Assembly: GCA_937928195.1 (NCBI GenBank)
Contig: CALEYZ010000194.1
Location: forward strand, 1 to 13,446
DNA length: 13,446 bases
Reading direction: 5' to 3'
DNA from: an uncultured Limnohabitans sp.
GTDB taxonomy: Bacteria; Pseudomonadota; Gammaproteobacteria; Burkholderiales; Burkholderiaceae_C
Made by a program: the position numbers and the translations under genes. Of this stretch, positions 7,901 through 13,446 are shown piece by piece. Under the pieces are notes generated by a model. It ran no database searches, was not told the origin of the DNA, and was given only the letters and a program-made list of their open reading frames with translations. Within the stretch, counting starts at the first letter, position 1. Each line of letters opens with the position of its first letter.

Positions 7901-8444
7901 AAAACCCACCAAACTGCAAGCCGTCCAGCAACATGCCGGCAATTTGCAGTGCCAACAACAACACCAAGGGTGACAAATCAATGCCGCCGAGTTGCGGTAT
8001 GGCGTTTCGAATGGGTGCGAGCCAGGGCTCAACCAAGCGAGACAACAACAGCATGCTGCCACTGTTGGGCTGCACCCAGGACAAAATGGCATACAACATC
8101 ACGATGGCACTCAGCCCGGACACCAACCAGTGCAGCAAGCCAAACACACTGGCCAGCAGCACACCCACAAACAAAGCTTGCATGCCTGCGAGCACCCACA
8201 TCAGGGTCAAATGAGTTAGTTTCATCAACCAAGCAGCAATCAAACTGGACGTATCAAGGCGCCCAAATGCCGGCAAGACGCGCCGAAGTGGTAAGACCAA
8301 CCAGTCCGTCACGGCAAATACAAAGCGCCCAATGGGGTTTTGAAATGGCAGGCGCTGCCATTGCATCACCAGCCTGAGCAAACATGCCCCTCCCACCAAA
8401 CCGGTGGCCACATCCAAGATCAAATTCACAATTTGTAGAAACAC
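7899..8444 (-). CDS. YggT family inner-membrane protein
   Basis: A 181-residue, very hydrophobic protein of the YggT family. Family members are poorly understood membrane proteins linked in various bacteria to osmotic tolerance, cell division or envelope functions; the role here is unknown. It has two YggT units that look like an internal duplication: residues 47-73 (DWLVLPLRRVLPAFGRLDTSSL) aligned with residues 139-166, which contain EPWLAPIRNAIP and GGIDLSPL. Helices lie at about 5-27, 41-58, 65-85, 88-108, 110-125 and 158-178. The start is GTG at 8444, chosen because GGAGGA lies at the right distance (8455-8450 on the minus strand) and no ATG fits. It is convergent with accD and divergent from lysS. 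It is not in the usual yggS/proC context seen in enteric bacteria. Confidence 0.88.
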   Translation of the reverse strand: MFLQIVNLILDVATGLVGGACLLRLVMQWQRLPFQNPIGRFVFAVTDWLVLPLRRVLPAFGRLDTSSLIAAWLMKLTHLTLMWVLAGMQALFVGVLLASVFGLLHWLVSGLSAIVMLYAILSWVQPNSGSMLLLSRLVEPWLAPIRNAIPQLGGIDLSPLVLLLALQIAGMLLDGLQFGGF

Positions 8445-8450
8445 AGCAGT

Positions 8451-8455
8451 CCTCC
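8451..8455 (-). promoter_or_regulatory. strong Shine-Dalgarno sequence for yggT
   Basis: The minus strand reads GGAGG here, 6 nt before the GTG start at 8444. It is one of the best ribosome-binding sites in the window and decides the non-ATG start. Confidence 0.8.
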
Positions 8456-8465
8456 AAGCCCAGTG

Positions 8466-8494
8466 ATGATAGCGGCAGGCTCAAGCAATCGTAA
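8466..8494 (-). promoter_or_regulatory. possible sigma70 promoter for yggT
   Basis: On the minus strand a good -10 box TATCAT (8471-8466) lies 17 nt downstream of a weak -35 TTACGA (8494-8489; only three of six consensus bases). Transcription would start near 8459, giving a leader of about 15 nt that just includes the Shine-Dalgarno site. It is plausible by position but weak by sequence. Confidence 0.35.
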
Positions 8495-8546
8495 AATAAC
8501 GGGTTCGCGCTGTTTTTCAGCGTCTTAATGGGCTTTTGATAGCCTC

Positions 8547-8558
8547 CACTTTAAAGTG
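8547..8558. repeat. 12-bp perfect palindrome upstream of lysS
   Basis: CACTTTAAAGTG reads the same on both strands and ends 6 nt before the ATG of lysS at 8565. It occupies the place where a Shine-Dalgarno sequence would be expected. It could be an operator for a dimeric repressor, part of a -10 region, or chance. The centre TTTAAA has four of six matches to a -10 box, but no convincing -35 was found at the right distance. Confidence 0.5.
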
Positions 8559-8564
8559 CACCTC

Positions 8565-10115
8565 ATGTCAGACACGCCAGCAGAAAATCAAACCACCCCC
8601 GTCGTTGACGAGAACCAGCTGATTGCAGAACGCCGCAGCAAGCTCAAAGCGCTGCGTGAAGCACAAGCGCAAGGAAAAGGCGTGGCTTTCCCCAATGACT
8701 TCAAACCTGAAGACCATGCCGACAAATTGATGCAAGCGCACAGTGACAAAGCGCCCGAAACATTGAAGGGCGAAGGCATCACACCCGTCACAGCCAAAAT
8801 TGCCGGCCGCATGATGCTCAAACGCGTGATGGGCAAGGCCAGTTTTGCCACCCTGCAAGATGCCACGGGCCGCTTCCAAATTTACGTGGCGCGTGATGAC
8901 ATTGGCGAAGAGGCTTACAACGAATTCAAGCACTGGGACCTGGGCGATATCGTGGCTGCTGAAGGCTACTTGTTCAAAACCAAAACGGGCGAGTTGTCGT
9001 TGCACGCTTCACGTGTTCGCATGCTCACCAAGAGCCTGCGCCCCATGCCCGACAAATTCCACGGTGTGGCCGATCAAGAGATCAAGTACCGCCAACGCTA
9101 TGTTGACTTGATGATGGACGAAGACGCGCGCAAACGTTTTACTGCGCGCAGCAAAGCCGTCAGTGGCATTCGTGAGTTCATGGTCAAGCACAACTTCTTG
9201 GAAGTTGAAACGCCCATGTTGCATCCCATTCCTGGCGGTGCCAATGCGCGCCCTTTCGCTACGCACCACAACGCCCTGGACCAAGAAATGTTCCTGCGGA
9301 TTGCGCCCGAGCTTTACCTGAAGCGCTTGTTGGTCGGCGGCTTTGAGCGTGTGTTTGAAATCAACCGCAACTTCCGCAACGAAGGCATTTCCGTTCGCCA
9401 CAACCCAGAGTTCACCATGATGGAGTTCTATGCGGCGTACTGGAACTACCAAGACTTGATGGGATTTACCGAAGAGTTGGTGCGTGATGCAGCCATGAAC
9501 GCGGTCGGCCATTTGCAACTCAGCTATGCCGGCAAGCCCGTTGATTTGGCCAAGCCCTTTGCCCGCTTAACCATTCGTGAAGCCATCGTCAAGCATACCG
9601 AAGCTGGCGATAAAGTGGACGATGCCGCATGGCTCATTCAAGCGTTGCAAAAACTGGGCATGAGTGAAGCCAAAAACAATTTATCGAAAAAATCTTTGGC
9701 TGGCTTGCAAGTCTTGTACTTTGAGGAAACTGTCGAAGAAAAACTGTGGGAACCCACGTTCATCATGGAACACCCCACCGAAATTTCTCCATTGGCACGT
9801 GCCAACGACGAGCGCCCAGAAGTAACAGAGCGATTTGAGCTTTACATCACAGGTCGGGAATTTGGCAATGGTTTCTCAGAGTTGAACGATGCAGAAGACC
9901 AAGTGGCACGCTTCCAAGCGCAGGTGGATGCCAAAGACAGTGGCGACGATGAAGCCATGTACTTTGACCACGACTTTGTGCGCGCCTTGGAATATGGCAT
10001 GCCACCTGCAGGCGGCTGCGGCATTGGCATCGACCGCTTGATGATGTTGCTGACGGACAGCGCCAGCATTCGAGACGTGATTTTGTTCCCTGCGCTGAAG
10101 CGAGAACAAGAGTAA
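8565..10115 (+). CDS. lysS: lysyl-tRNA synthetase, class II
   Basis: LysS charges tRNA-Lys with lysine using ATP, as a cytoplasmic homodimer. At 516 residues it is close to the E. coli enzyme. A Lys/Glu-rich N-terminal stretch (1-70) is followed by the OB-fold anticodon-binding domain (about 77-155, KIAGRMMLKRVMGKASFATL), then the class II core: motif 1 around 201-231 (FLEVETPMLHPIPGGANARP), motif 2 around 264-289 (FEINRNFRNEGISVRHNPEF) and motif 3 near the end (GGCGIGIDRLMML, from about 483). The start is chosen as ATG 8565 (MSDTPAENQ). GTG 8556, three codons upstream and inside the palindrome, is an in-frame alternative. Neither has a clear Shine-Dalgarno. prfB, often just upstream of lysS, is not adjacent. 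It ends 10 nt before a strong terminator stem. Confidence 0.98.
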   Translation: MSDTPAENQTTPVVDENQLIAERRSKLKALREAQAQGKGVAFPNDFKPEDHADKLMQAHSDKAPETLKGEGITPVTAKIAGRMMLKRVMGKASFATLQDATGRFQIYVARDDIGEEAYNEFKHWDLGDIVAAEGYLFKTKTGELSLHASRVRMLTKSLRPMPDKFHGVADQEIKYRQRYVDLMMDEDARKRFTARSKAVSGIREFMVKHNFLEVETPMLHPIPGGANARPFATHHNALDQEMFLRIAPELYLKRLLVGGFERVFEINRNFRNEGISVRHNPEFTMMEFYAAYWNYQDLMGFTEELVRDAAMNAVGHLQLSYAGKPVDLAKPFARLTIREAIVKHTEAGDKVDDAAWLIQALQKLGMSEAKNNLSKKSLAGLQVLYFEETVEEKLWEPTFIMEHPTEISPLARANDERPEVTERFELYITGREFGNGFSELNDAEDQVARFQAQVDAKDSGDDEAMYFDHDFVRALEYGMPPAGGCGIGIDRLMMLLTDSASIRDVILFPALKREQE

Positions 10116-10117
10116 TC

Positions 10118-10148
10118 AAAAAAAGAGCGCTTCAAGCGCTCTTTTTTA
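10118..10148 (+). terminator. strong bidirectional intrinsic terminator of lysS and the minus-strand operon
   Basis: GAGCGCT (10125-10131) pairs with AGCGCTC (10135-10141) around a TCA loop. Seven As stand before it (10118-10124) and six Ts after it (10142-10147). It is therefore symmetric: a canonical terminator for lysS on plus, and on minus for the operon ending in the small membrane-protein gene. The TAA stop of that gene (10148-10146) lies inside the T-run. Confidence 0.93.
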
Positions 10149-10442
10149 TTCCTTGTTCAATCGGTCTTGCGGGCGATTGGCCGTCGGCACTTCTTTGACT
10201 TCAACGTCTACGACGTCAGCCTCATTTTGAGGCCCTTCACCCCAGACACCAAACGGTGATTTGCTGCGCGCCATGTCTTGGTAGCGTTGCCACACCACCG
10301 CCACCTCAGGCTTGCGGCCCCGCACCAATGACCACAGTGCCCCAAACAACAAACTGAACAAGAGCACGCAAAGCATGCCCAGCACAAACACCAGCCCCAG
10401 AAGGCTGAAAAACACTTTAAAAATCCAAGCAATGATTTGCAT
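10146..10442 (-). CDS. small membrane protein of unknown function
   Basis: A 98-residue protein that I do not recognise. Residues 3-41 are almost entirely hydrophobic, broken only by Lys8, which suits one long or two short membrane helices. They are followed by a basic RGRK patch (42-44 and nearby), so the rest is probably cytoplasmic by the positive-inside rule. The soluble part (45-98) has WQRYQDMARSKSPFGVWGEG, then a very acidic and valine-rich stretch (about 73-85, DVVDVEVKEV) and a polar end. Its ATG follows the nagZ stop as TGA-C-ATG with no clear Shine-Dalgarno, so translation is probably coupled to nagZ. It is the last gene of the recO-pdxJ-acpS-nagZ operon and its stop lies in the terminator. 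The coding call rests on operon position, clean spacing and plausible membrane topology. Confidence 0.78.
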   Translation of the reverse strand: MQIIAWIFKVFFSLLGLVFVLGMLCVLLFSLLFGALWSLVRGRKPEVAVVWQRYQDMARSKSPFGVWGEGPQNEADVVDVEVKEVPTANRPQDRLNKE

Positions 10443-10443
10443 G

Positions 10444-11526
10444 TCAGGGCAAGCAGGCTAAGGCTTGTTGGTAATTAACCGAACGGACCAAGTCATCCCA
10501 GGCCAAAGCTGGCGATGCAGGCAGCAGTGCCAAGCGGCGCGCTTCGCTCAACTCATCAGGCTGCCACCAGCCCTTCACTTGCGCTTCGGCCAGGCCCTCC
10601 AGGACCTCATCAATGACTTTACTGCCCTTCAAGGATTGATTGCACAACAGCGCCAAGTCACAACCGGCCTGGAGTGCGGCCAATGCACCGTGTGTGAAGC
10701 TGATGGGCTTGCCATCCAAGACACGCGCACCTGCCATCGACAAATCGTCACTGAAAACAGCGCCTGTGAACGCCAACTGCTCGCGCAAAATGTCTTGAAT
10801 CCAAGTTTGAGAAAATCCTGCAGGCTTTGTATCCACTTTGGGGTAAATGACGTGCGCTGGCATGACCGCCATCAATTCATTGTTCAACCACTCATAGGGT
10901 TTGGCATCTTCTTGCAAGATCGCTTTCAGGCCGCGTTTGTCGACTGGCATGTCCACATGCGAGTCTGCTTTGACATAGCCGTGCCCGGGGAAGTGTTTGC
11001 CACAGTTGCCCATGCCTGCCCGCAGCAAGCCTTGCATCAGACTTTTGGCCAACAAGCTCACCTGCCTTGGGTCGCGGTGGAATGAGCGGTCACCAATGAC
11101 ACTGCTTTCGCCGTAATCCAAATCGAGCACCGGTGTGAAGCTGAAATCAACACCGCAAGCACGCAATTCAGCCGCCAACAAATAACCCACCGCCGTTGCC
11201 GCTTTGCAGGCCTGCAGTACACCCTCGCCTTCCAGCCCCTTGCCATCGTTGGACCACATCTGGCCCAAACGACGCATGGCCGGCAAGTGCGTGAAACCAT
11301 CGGTTCTAAAGCGCTGTACACGCCCTCCTTCATGGTCAACGCAAATCAACAAGTCTTTTCGTATCGCTTTGATGTCCGCACACAACGCAGTGAGCTGTGC
11401 ACGACTTTGCCAATTGCGGCCAAACAAAATGATGCCACCTGTTAAGGGATTTTTGAGGCGCTTTTTGTCTATTGCCGTGAGCGCATGACCTTCAATGTCA
11501 ATAATCAGTGGTGCTTGGATGTTCAT
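10444..11526 (-). CDS. nagZ: beta-N-acetylhexosaminidase (peptidoglycan recycling)
   Basis: NagZ is a cytoplasmic glycoside hydrolase of family 3. It removes N-acetylglucosamine from anhydro-muropeptides during cell-wall recycling, and in some bacteria its product controls AmpC beta-lactamase induction. The 360 residues make a single TIM-barrel domain. Visible motifs are GGIILFGRNW (30-39), VDHEGGRVQRF (63-73), the catalytic loop GKHFPGHGYVKADSHVDMP (176-194, with the Asp188/His190 dyad), VMPAHVIYP (221-229) and the nucleophile region FSDDLSMAG (D260 by alignment with family members). No signal peptide is seen, as expected for a cytoplasmic enzyme. Its ATG overlaps the acpS TGA (ATGA), and GGAAAG just upstream in acpS may serve as ribosome-binding site. 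Confidence 0.97.
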   Translation of the reverse strand: MNIQAPLIIDIEGHALTAIDKKRLKNPLTGGIILFGRNWQSRAQLTALCADIKAIRKDLLICVDHEGGRVQRFRTDGFTHLPAMRRLGQMWSNDGKGLEGEGVLQACKAATAVGYLLAAELRACGVDFSFTPVLDLDYGESSVIGDRSFHRDPRQVSLLAKSLMQGLLRAGMGNCGKHFPGHGYVKADSHVDMPVDKRGLKAILQEDAKPYEWLNNELMAVMPAHVIYPKVDTKPAGFSQTWIQDILREQLAFTGAVFSDDLSMAGARVLDGKPISFTHGALAALQAGCDLALLCNQSLKGSKVIDEVLEGLAEAQVKGWWQPDELSEARRLALLPASPALAWDDLVRSVNYQQALACLP

Positions 11527-11918
11527 TCAGTTCTTTCCACCACGCAATAGCTGCCGGCATAGTCGGCCTCGTCTGTCACGCTGATGTGTGCTTTTAAATG
11601 TTGGGACTCAAACCAAGTTTTCAAGGCGCCGTGCAAAACAATCACCGGTTGGCCTGAAGGCAATTTGCCAATTTCGCAAGAACGCCATGTCATGGGCATT
11701 CGCATGCCCATGCCAATGGCTTTGCTGAAGGCTTCTTTGGCCGAAAAACGAGTGGCCACATAACGCACACCTCGCTCAGGCCATCTGGCACCACGCGCTT
11801 TGTAAGTGGCAAATTCTGCGTCGCTCAGCACCTTTTGTGCAAACCGATCGCCGTGCTTTTCCAAACTGGCCCTGATGCGCCGCACATCGCACAAATCGGT
11901 TCCAATGCCGTAAATCAT
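11523..11918 (-). CDS. acpS: holo-[acyl-carrier-protein] synthase
   Basis: AcpS transfers 4'-phosphopantetheine from CoA to a serine of acyl carrier protein, activating it for fatty-acid synthesis. The 131 residues match the small trimeric AcpS family. The Mg-binding Asp is in IYGIGTDLCDVRRI (D8), and the second signature is RFSAKEAFSKAIG (E62 in 58-69). The C-terminal strand HISVTDEADYA has Asp where E. coli-type proteins usually have His. The ATG at 11918 has TAAGG about 5-9 nt upstream. It lies 13 nt after the pdxJ stop and overlaps nagZ, so it is part of a compact operon. The pdxJ-acpS pairing is an old conserved arrangement in Proteobacteria. Confidence 0.97.
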   Translation of the reverse strand: MIYGIGTDLCDVRRIRASLEKHGDRFAQKVLSDAEFATYKARGARWPERGVRYVATRFSAKEAFSKAIGMGMRMPMTWRSCEIGKLPSGQPVIVLHGALKTWFESQHLKAHISVTDEADYAGSYCVVERTE

Positions 11919-11923
11919 GACAC

Positions 11924-11937
11924 CTTACCGCTTACCG
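11924..11937. repeat. two tandem 7-bp repeats at the pdxJ-acpS junction
   Basis: The plus strand reads CTTACCG twice in a row (CGGTAAG twice on the coding strand). The upstream coding-strand copy contains the pdxJ TAA stop, and the second copy supplies the TAAGG ribosome-binding site of acpS. It may be a small duplication; chance is possible at this size. Confidence 0.5.
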
Positions 11938-12678
11938 GCCCAAGGCCTTCAGGTAGCCGCTGACGGTGGCTGCATAACCGGACTCCAATGCATCGGCAAT
12001 CAAAGCATGACCAATAGACACTTCCAAAAGTCCTGGTACCGCTTGCGCAAACTTTGGCAAATTATCTTGATTCAAATCGTGCCCCGCATTGACACCTAAA
12101 CCCAGCAGCGTGGCAGCTTTGGCAGTGTCAACATATTTCGCCAAACAAGCGTCATTGGCAGATGAGCCAAAGGTGGCCGCATAAGGTTCGGTGTACAACT
12201 CGACGCGGTCTGCGCCCAGCTGGTGAACCCATTGCATTTGGGCAGGCTCGGGGTCCATGAACAAGCTTACGCGAACACCCAAAGCCTTGCACTCGTCAAT
12301 CAGGGGTTTCAGTTTCTCTGCGTCTCTGGGAAAAGTCCAGCCATGGTCACTGGTGAATTGCCCTTCACTGTCGGGGACAAACGTGACTTGGTGAGGTCTG
12401 TAGGTTCTGACAAAGTCCATCAACTGATGAAAGGGATTGCCCTCAATGTTGAACTCTCGGTCGGGCCAGCGATTCATCAACTCGGCCAATTCCACCACGT
12501 CTGTTGCCCGAATGTGGCGCTCATCAGGTCGAGGGTGGATGGTGATGCCTTGTGCGCCGGCTTCTAGGCAGGTCTGAGCGGCTTTCAAGACACTGGGAAT
12601 ACCCAAGTGGCGTGAATTGCGCAGCAGCGCCACCTTGTTGACATTGACGGACAGCGCCGTTTGGGAATAAAGGGTCAT
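11932..12678 (-). CDS. pdxJ: pyridoxine 5'-phosphate synthase
   Basis: PdxJ condenses 1-deoxyxylulose 5-phosphate with 3-amino-2-oxopropyl phosphate to pyridoxine 5'-phosphate, the last ring-forming step of DXP-dependent vitamin B6 synthesis. The 248 residues form a TIM barrel. Candidate catalytic residues are His48 in TIHPRPDERHIR, Glu79 in FNIEGNP, Glu160 in RVELYTEPYA and His200 in VNAGHDLN. The phosphate-binding end is EVSIGHALIADAL (219-231). The N-terminal VNVNKVALLRNSR and the HPRPDERHI block differ from the E. coli form (VNIDH..., HLREDRRHI) while keeping the active-site His. The ATG at 12678 is 7 nt after the recO stop and lacks a clear Shine-Dalgarno, suggesting coupling to recO. 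PLP made here also serves TrpB of the neighbouring operon, a biochemical link but not a regulatory one. Confidence 0.97.
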   Translation of the reverse strand: MTLYSQTALSVNVNKVALLRNSRHLGIPSVLKAAQTCLEAGAQGITIHPRPDERHIRATDVVELAELMNRWPDREFNIEGNPFHQLMDFVRTYRPHQVTFVPDSEGQFTSDHGWTFPRDAEKLKPLIDECKALGVRVSLFMDPEPAQMQWVHQLGADRVELYTEPYAATFGSSANDACLAKYVDTAKAATLLGLGVNAGHDLNQDNLPKFAQAVPGLLEVSIGHALIADALESGYAATVSGYLKALGR

Positions 12679-12685
12679 GAAGGGC

Positions 12686-13441
12686 TCACAAACTTTGAAT
12701 GTCGATCATCATTTGGCGGGTCTTTAAAGTACCGACGCCACAATGGTAATTGAGTAATGTGCGAAGTTGGGTACGAAGAGGTGTCAACATGTCCAAGCTC
12801 AAGCGAAGCGTCGCCGTATAAGGCGAGGCACCATCTAAAGCATTCTGAAGTGACAACCATTGTGCGCCGCTCAAAGCATGCCGATCATCACGGTGAGCCA
12901 AGCGCAAACCGCCTTCTGGCACAAGGCAATAGTCTCGCGTGACATCAAGTGCCGCCATGGTCAAAGTCTGCGTGTTCAAGCTAGGCAGAAGTCCTATTTC
13001 TCTTAGCAGCAACAGCTCAAAGACTCGCAACGAAGCCTGAAGTAATTCTCCAGGCTCTGTGGCCATGACACGTACCGTGGCAGCGTAGGCGTCGAACAAG
13101 GAAGGATGAGGGTCTTCTCGTGCCAACAATTTGAGCAAGAGCTCATTCAAATAGTAGCCAGACAGCAATGCGTCCCCTGTGGGCATCACGTGCCCCCCAA
13201 CCCACTCTGCCGATTTCAAGGTGCGAATATCTGTGTCGCCGCCATAAGCAACTTGGATGGCTTGCAAGGGCAGCAACACCGGTCTGAAAGAGGAGCTTGG
13301 TTTTTTGGCACCCTTGGCCACCAAGGCGATACGCCCATGGTGCCGCGTGAAAACTTCCAAGATGAGACTGGACTCGCTCCAATCGTAGCGATGCAGCACA
13401 TAGGCCGGCTCATCCGAAATTCGCTTCAAGACAGCGGCCAT
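12686..13441 (-). CDS. recO: DNA repair protein RecO
   Basis: RecO works with RecR (and RecF) to replace SSB by RecA on single-stranded gaps and to anneal strands. The 251 residues fit the family. The N-terminal OB-fold is at about 8-80 (EPAYVLHRYDWSESSLILEV, then GRIALVAKGAKKPSS). The helical C-terminal part has YYLNELLLKLL (96-106), FELLLLREIGLLP (141-153) and RDYCLVPEGG (169-178). No four-Cys zinc site is present; only two cysteines are seen. The ATG at 13441 is six bases from the window edge, so an earlier start outside cannot be excluded, although the length is already normal. In many proteobacteria era lies just upstream, which would be outside this window. The gene heads the visible recO-pdxJ-acpS-nagZ group. 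Confidence 0.95.
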   Translation of the reverse strand: MAAVLKRISDEPAYVLHRYDWSESSLILEVFTRHHGRIALVAKGAKKPSSSFRPVLLPLQAIQVAYGGDTDIRTLKSAEWVGGHVMPTGDALLSGYYLNELLLKLLAREDPHPSLFDAYAATVRVMATEPGELLQASLRVFELLLLREIGLLPSLNTQTLTMAALDVTRDYCLVPEGGLRLAHRDDRHALSGAQWLSLQNALDGASPYTATLRLSLDMLTPLRTQLRTLLNYHCGVGTLKTRQMMIDIQSL

Positions 13442-13446
13442 GGCCT

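Noticed and set aside
7933..8377. Plus-strand frames across yggT
   Set aside because: The minus-strand YggT protein has family motifs and a strong Shine-Dalgarno; the plus-strand translations are Gln/Thr/Asn-rich without motifs.
10465..11085. 206-codon plus-strand frame across nagZ
   Set aside because: Antisense to conserved nagZ motifs, with no recognisable domain.
1..13446. Mobile elements, CRISPR arrays, tRNA genes and phage genes
   Set aside because: No transposase or integrase, no regular repeat-spacer pattern and no cloverleaf was found; nearly all of the window is occupied by conserved genes.

Overview
The window looks like a core chromosomal segment of a betaproteobacterium, most likely Burkholderiales and probably Comamonadaceae (a Limnohabitans/Rhodoferax-like organism). 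This rests on three things: the gene order leuB-asd-fimV-truA-trpF-trpB-trpA-accD on the plus strand, the order recO-pdxJ-acpS-nagZ on the minus strand, and the protein sequences themselves (for example the RecO and PdxJ types). The genus is inference. DNA is moderately GC-rich with many TTG and GGC codons. I see no mobile element, CRISPR array, tRNA or rRNA.

Positions 1-7863, plus strand: the 3' part of leuB is followed, after a 72-nt gap with a hairpin, by asd, a fimV-like polarity/pilus gene, truA, trpF, trpB, trpA and accD. From asd on the genes overlap or lie 22 nt or less apart (GTGA or ATGA overlaps at three junctions), so they are probably one transcript. It combines leucine and aspartate-family amino-acid synthesis, envelope organisation, tRNA modification, the last tryptophan steps and the first step of fatty-acid synthesis. 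A hairpin terminator ends it at about 7871-7900.

Positions 7899-10115: a YggT-family membrane protein gene runs on the minus strand, convergent with accD. It is divergent from lysS (lysyl-tRNA synthetase, plus strand) across a 120-nt gap. That gap is the longest without a gene in the window. It holds a possible yggT promoter and a strong Shine-Dalgarno sequence, and a 12-bp perfect palindrome just upstream of lysS. lysS ends at a second strong terminator.

Positions 10146-13441, minus strand, read right to left: recO, pdxJ, acpS, nagZ and a small membrane-protein gene that I do not recognise. All are tightly packed, so one operon is likely. It mixes DNA repair, vitamin B6 synthesis, acyl-carrier-protein activation and peptidoglycan recycling, and it converges on lysS at the shared terminator.

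I found no clear undescribed system; this is mostly conserved housekeeping DNA. The points most worth a second look are the short FimV-like protein without a TPR/C-terminal region, the unknown 98-residue membrane protein coupled to nagZ, the palindrome at the lysS start, an eight-G run inside accD, and two terminators that also contain the stop codons of the convergent genes.
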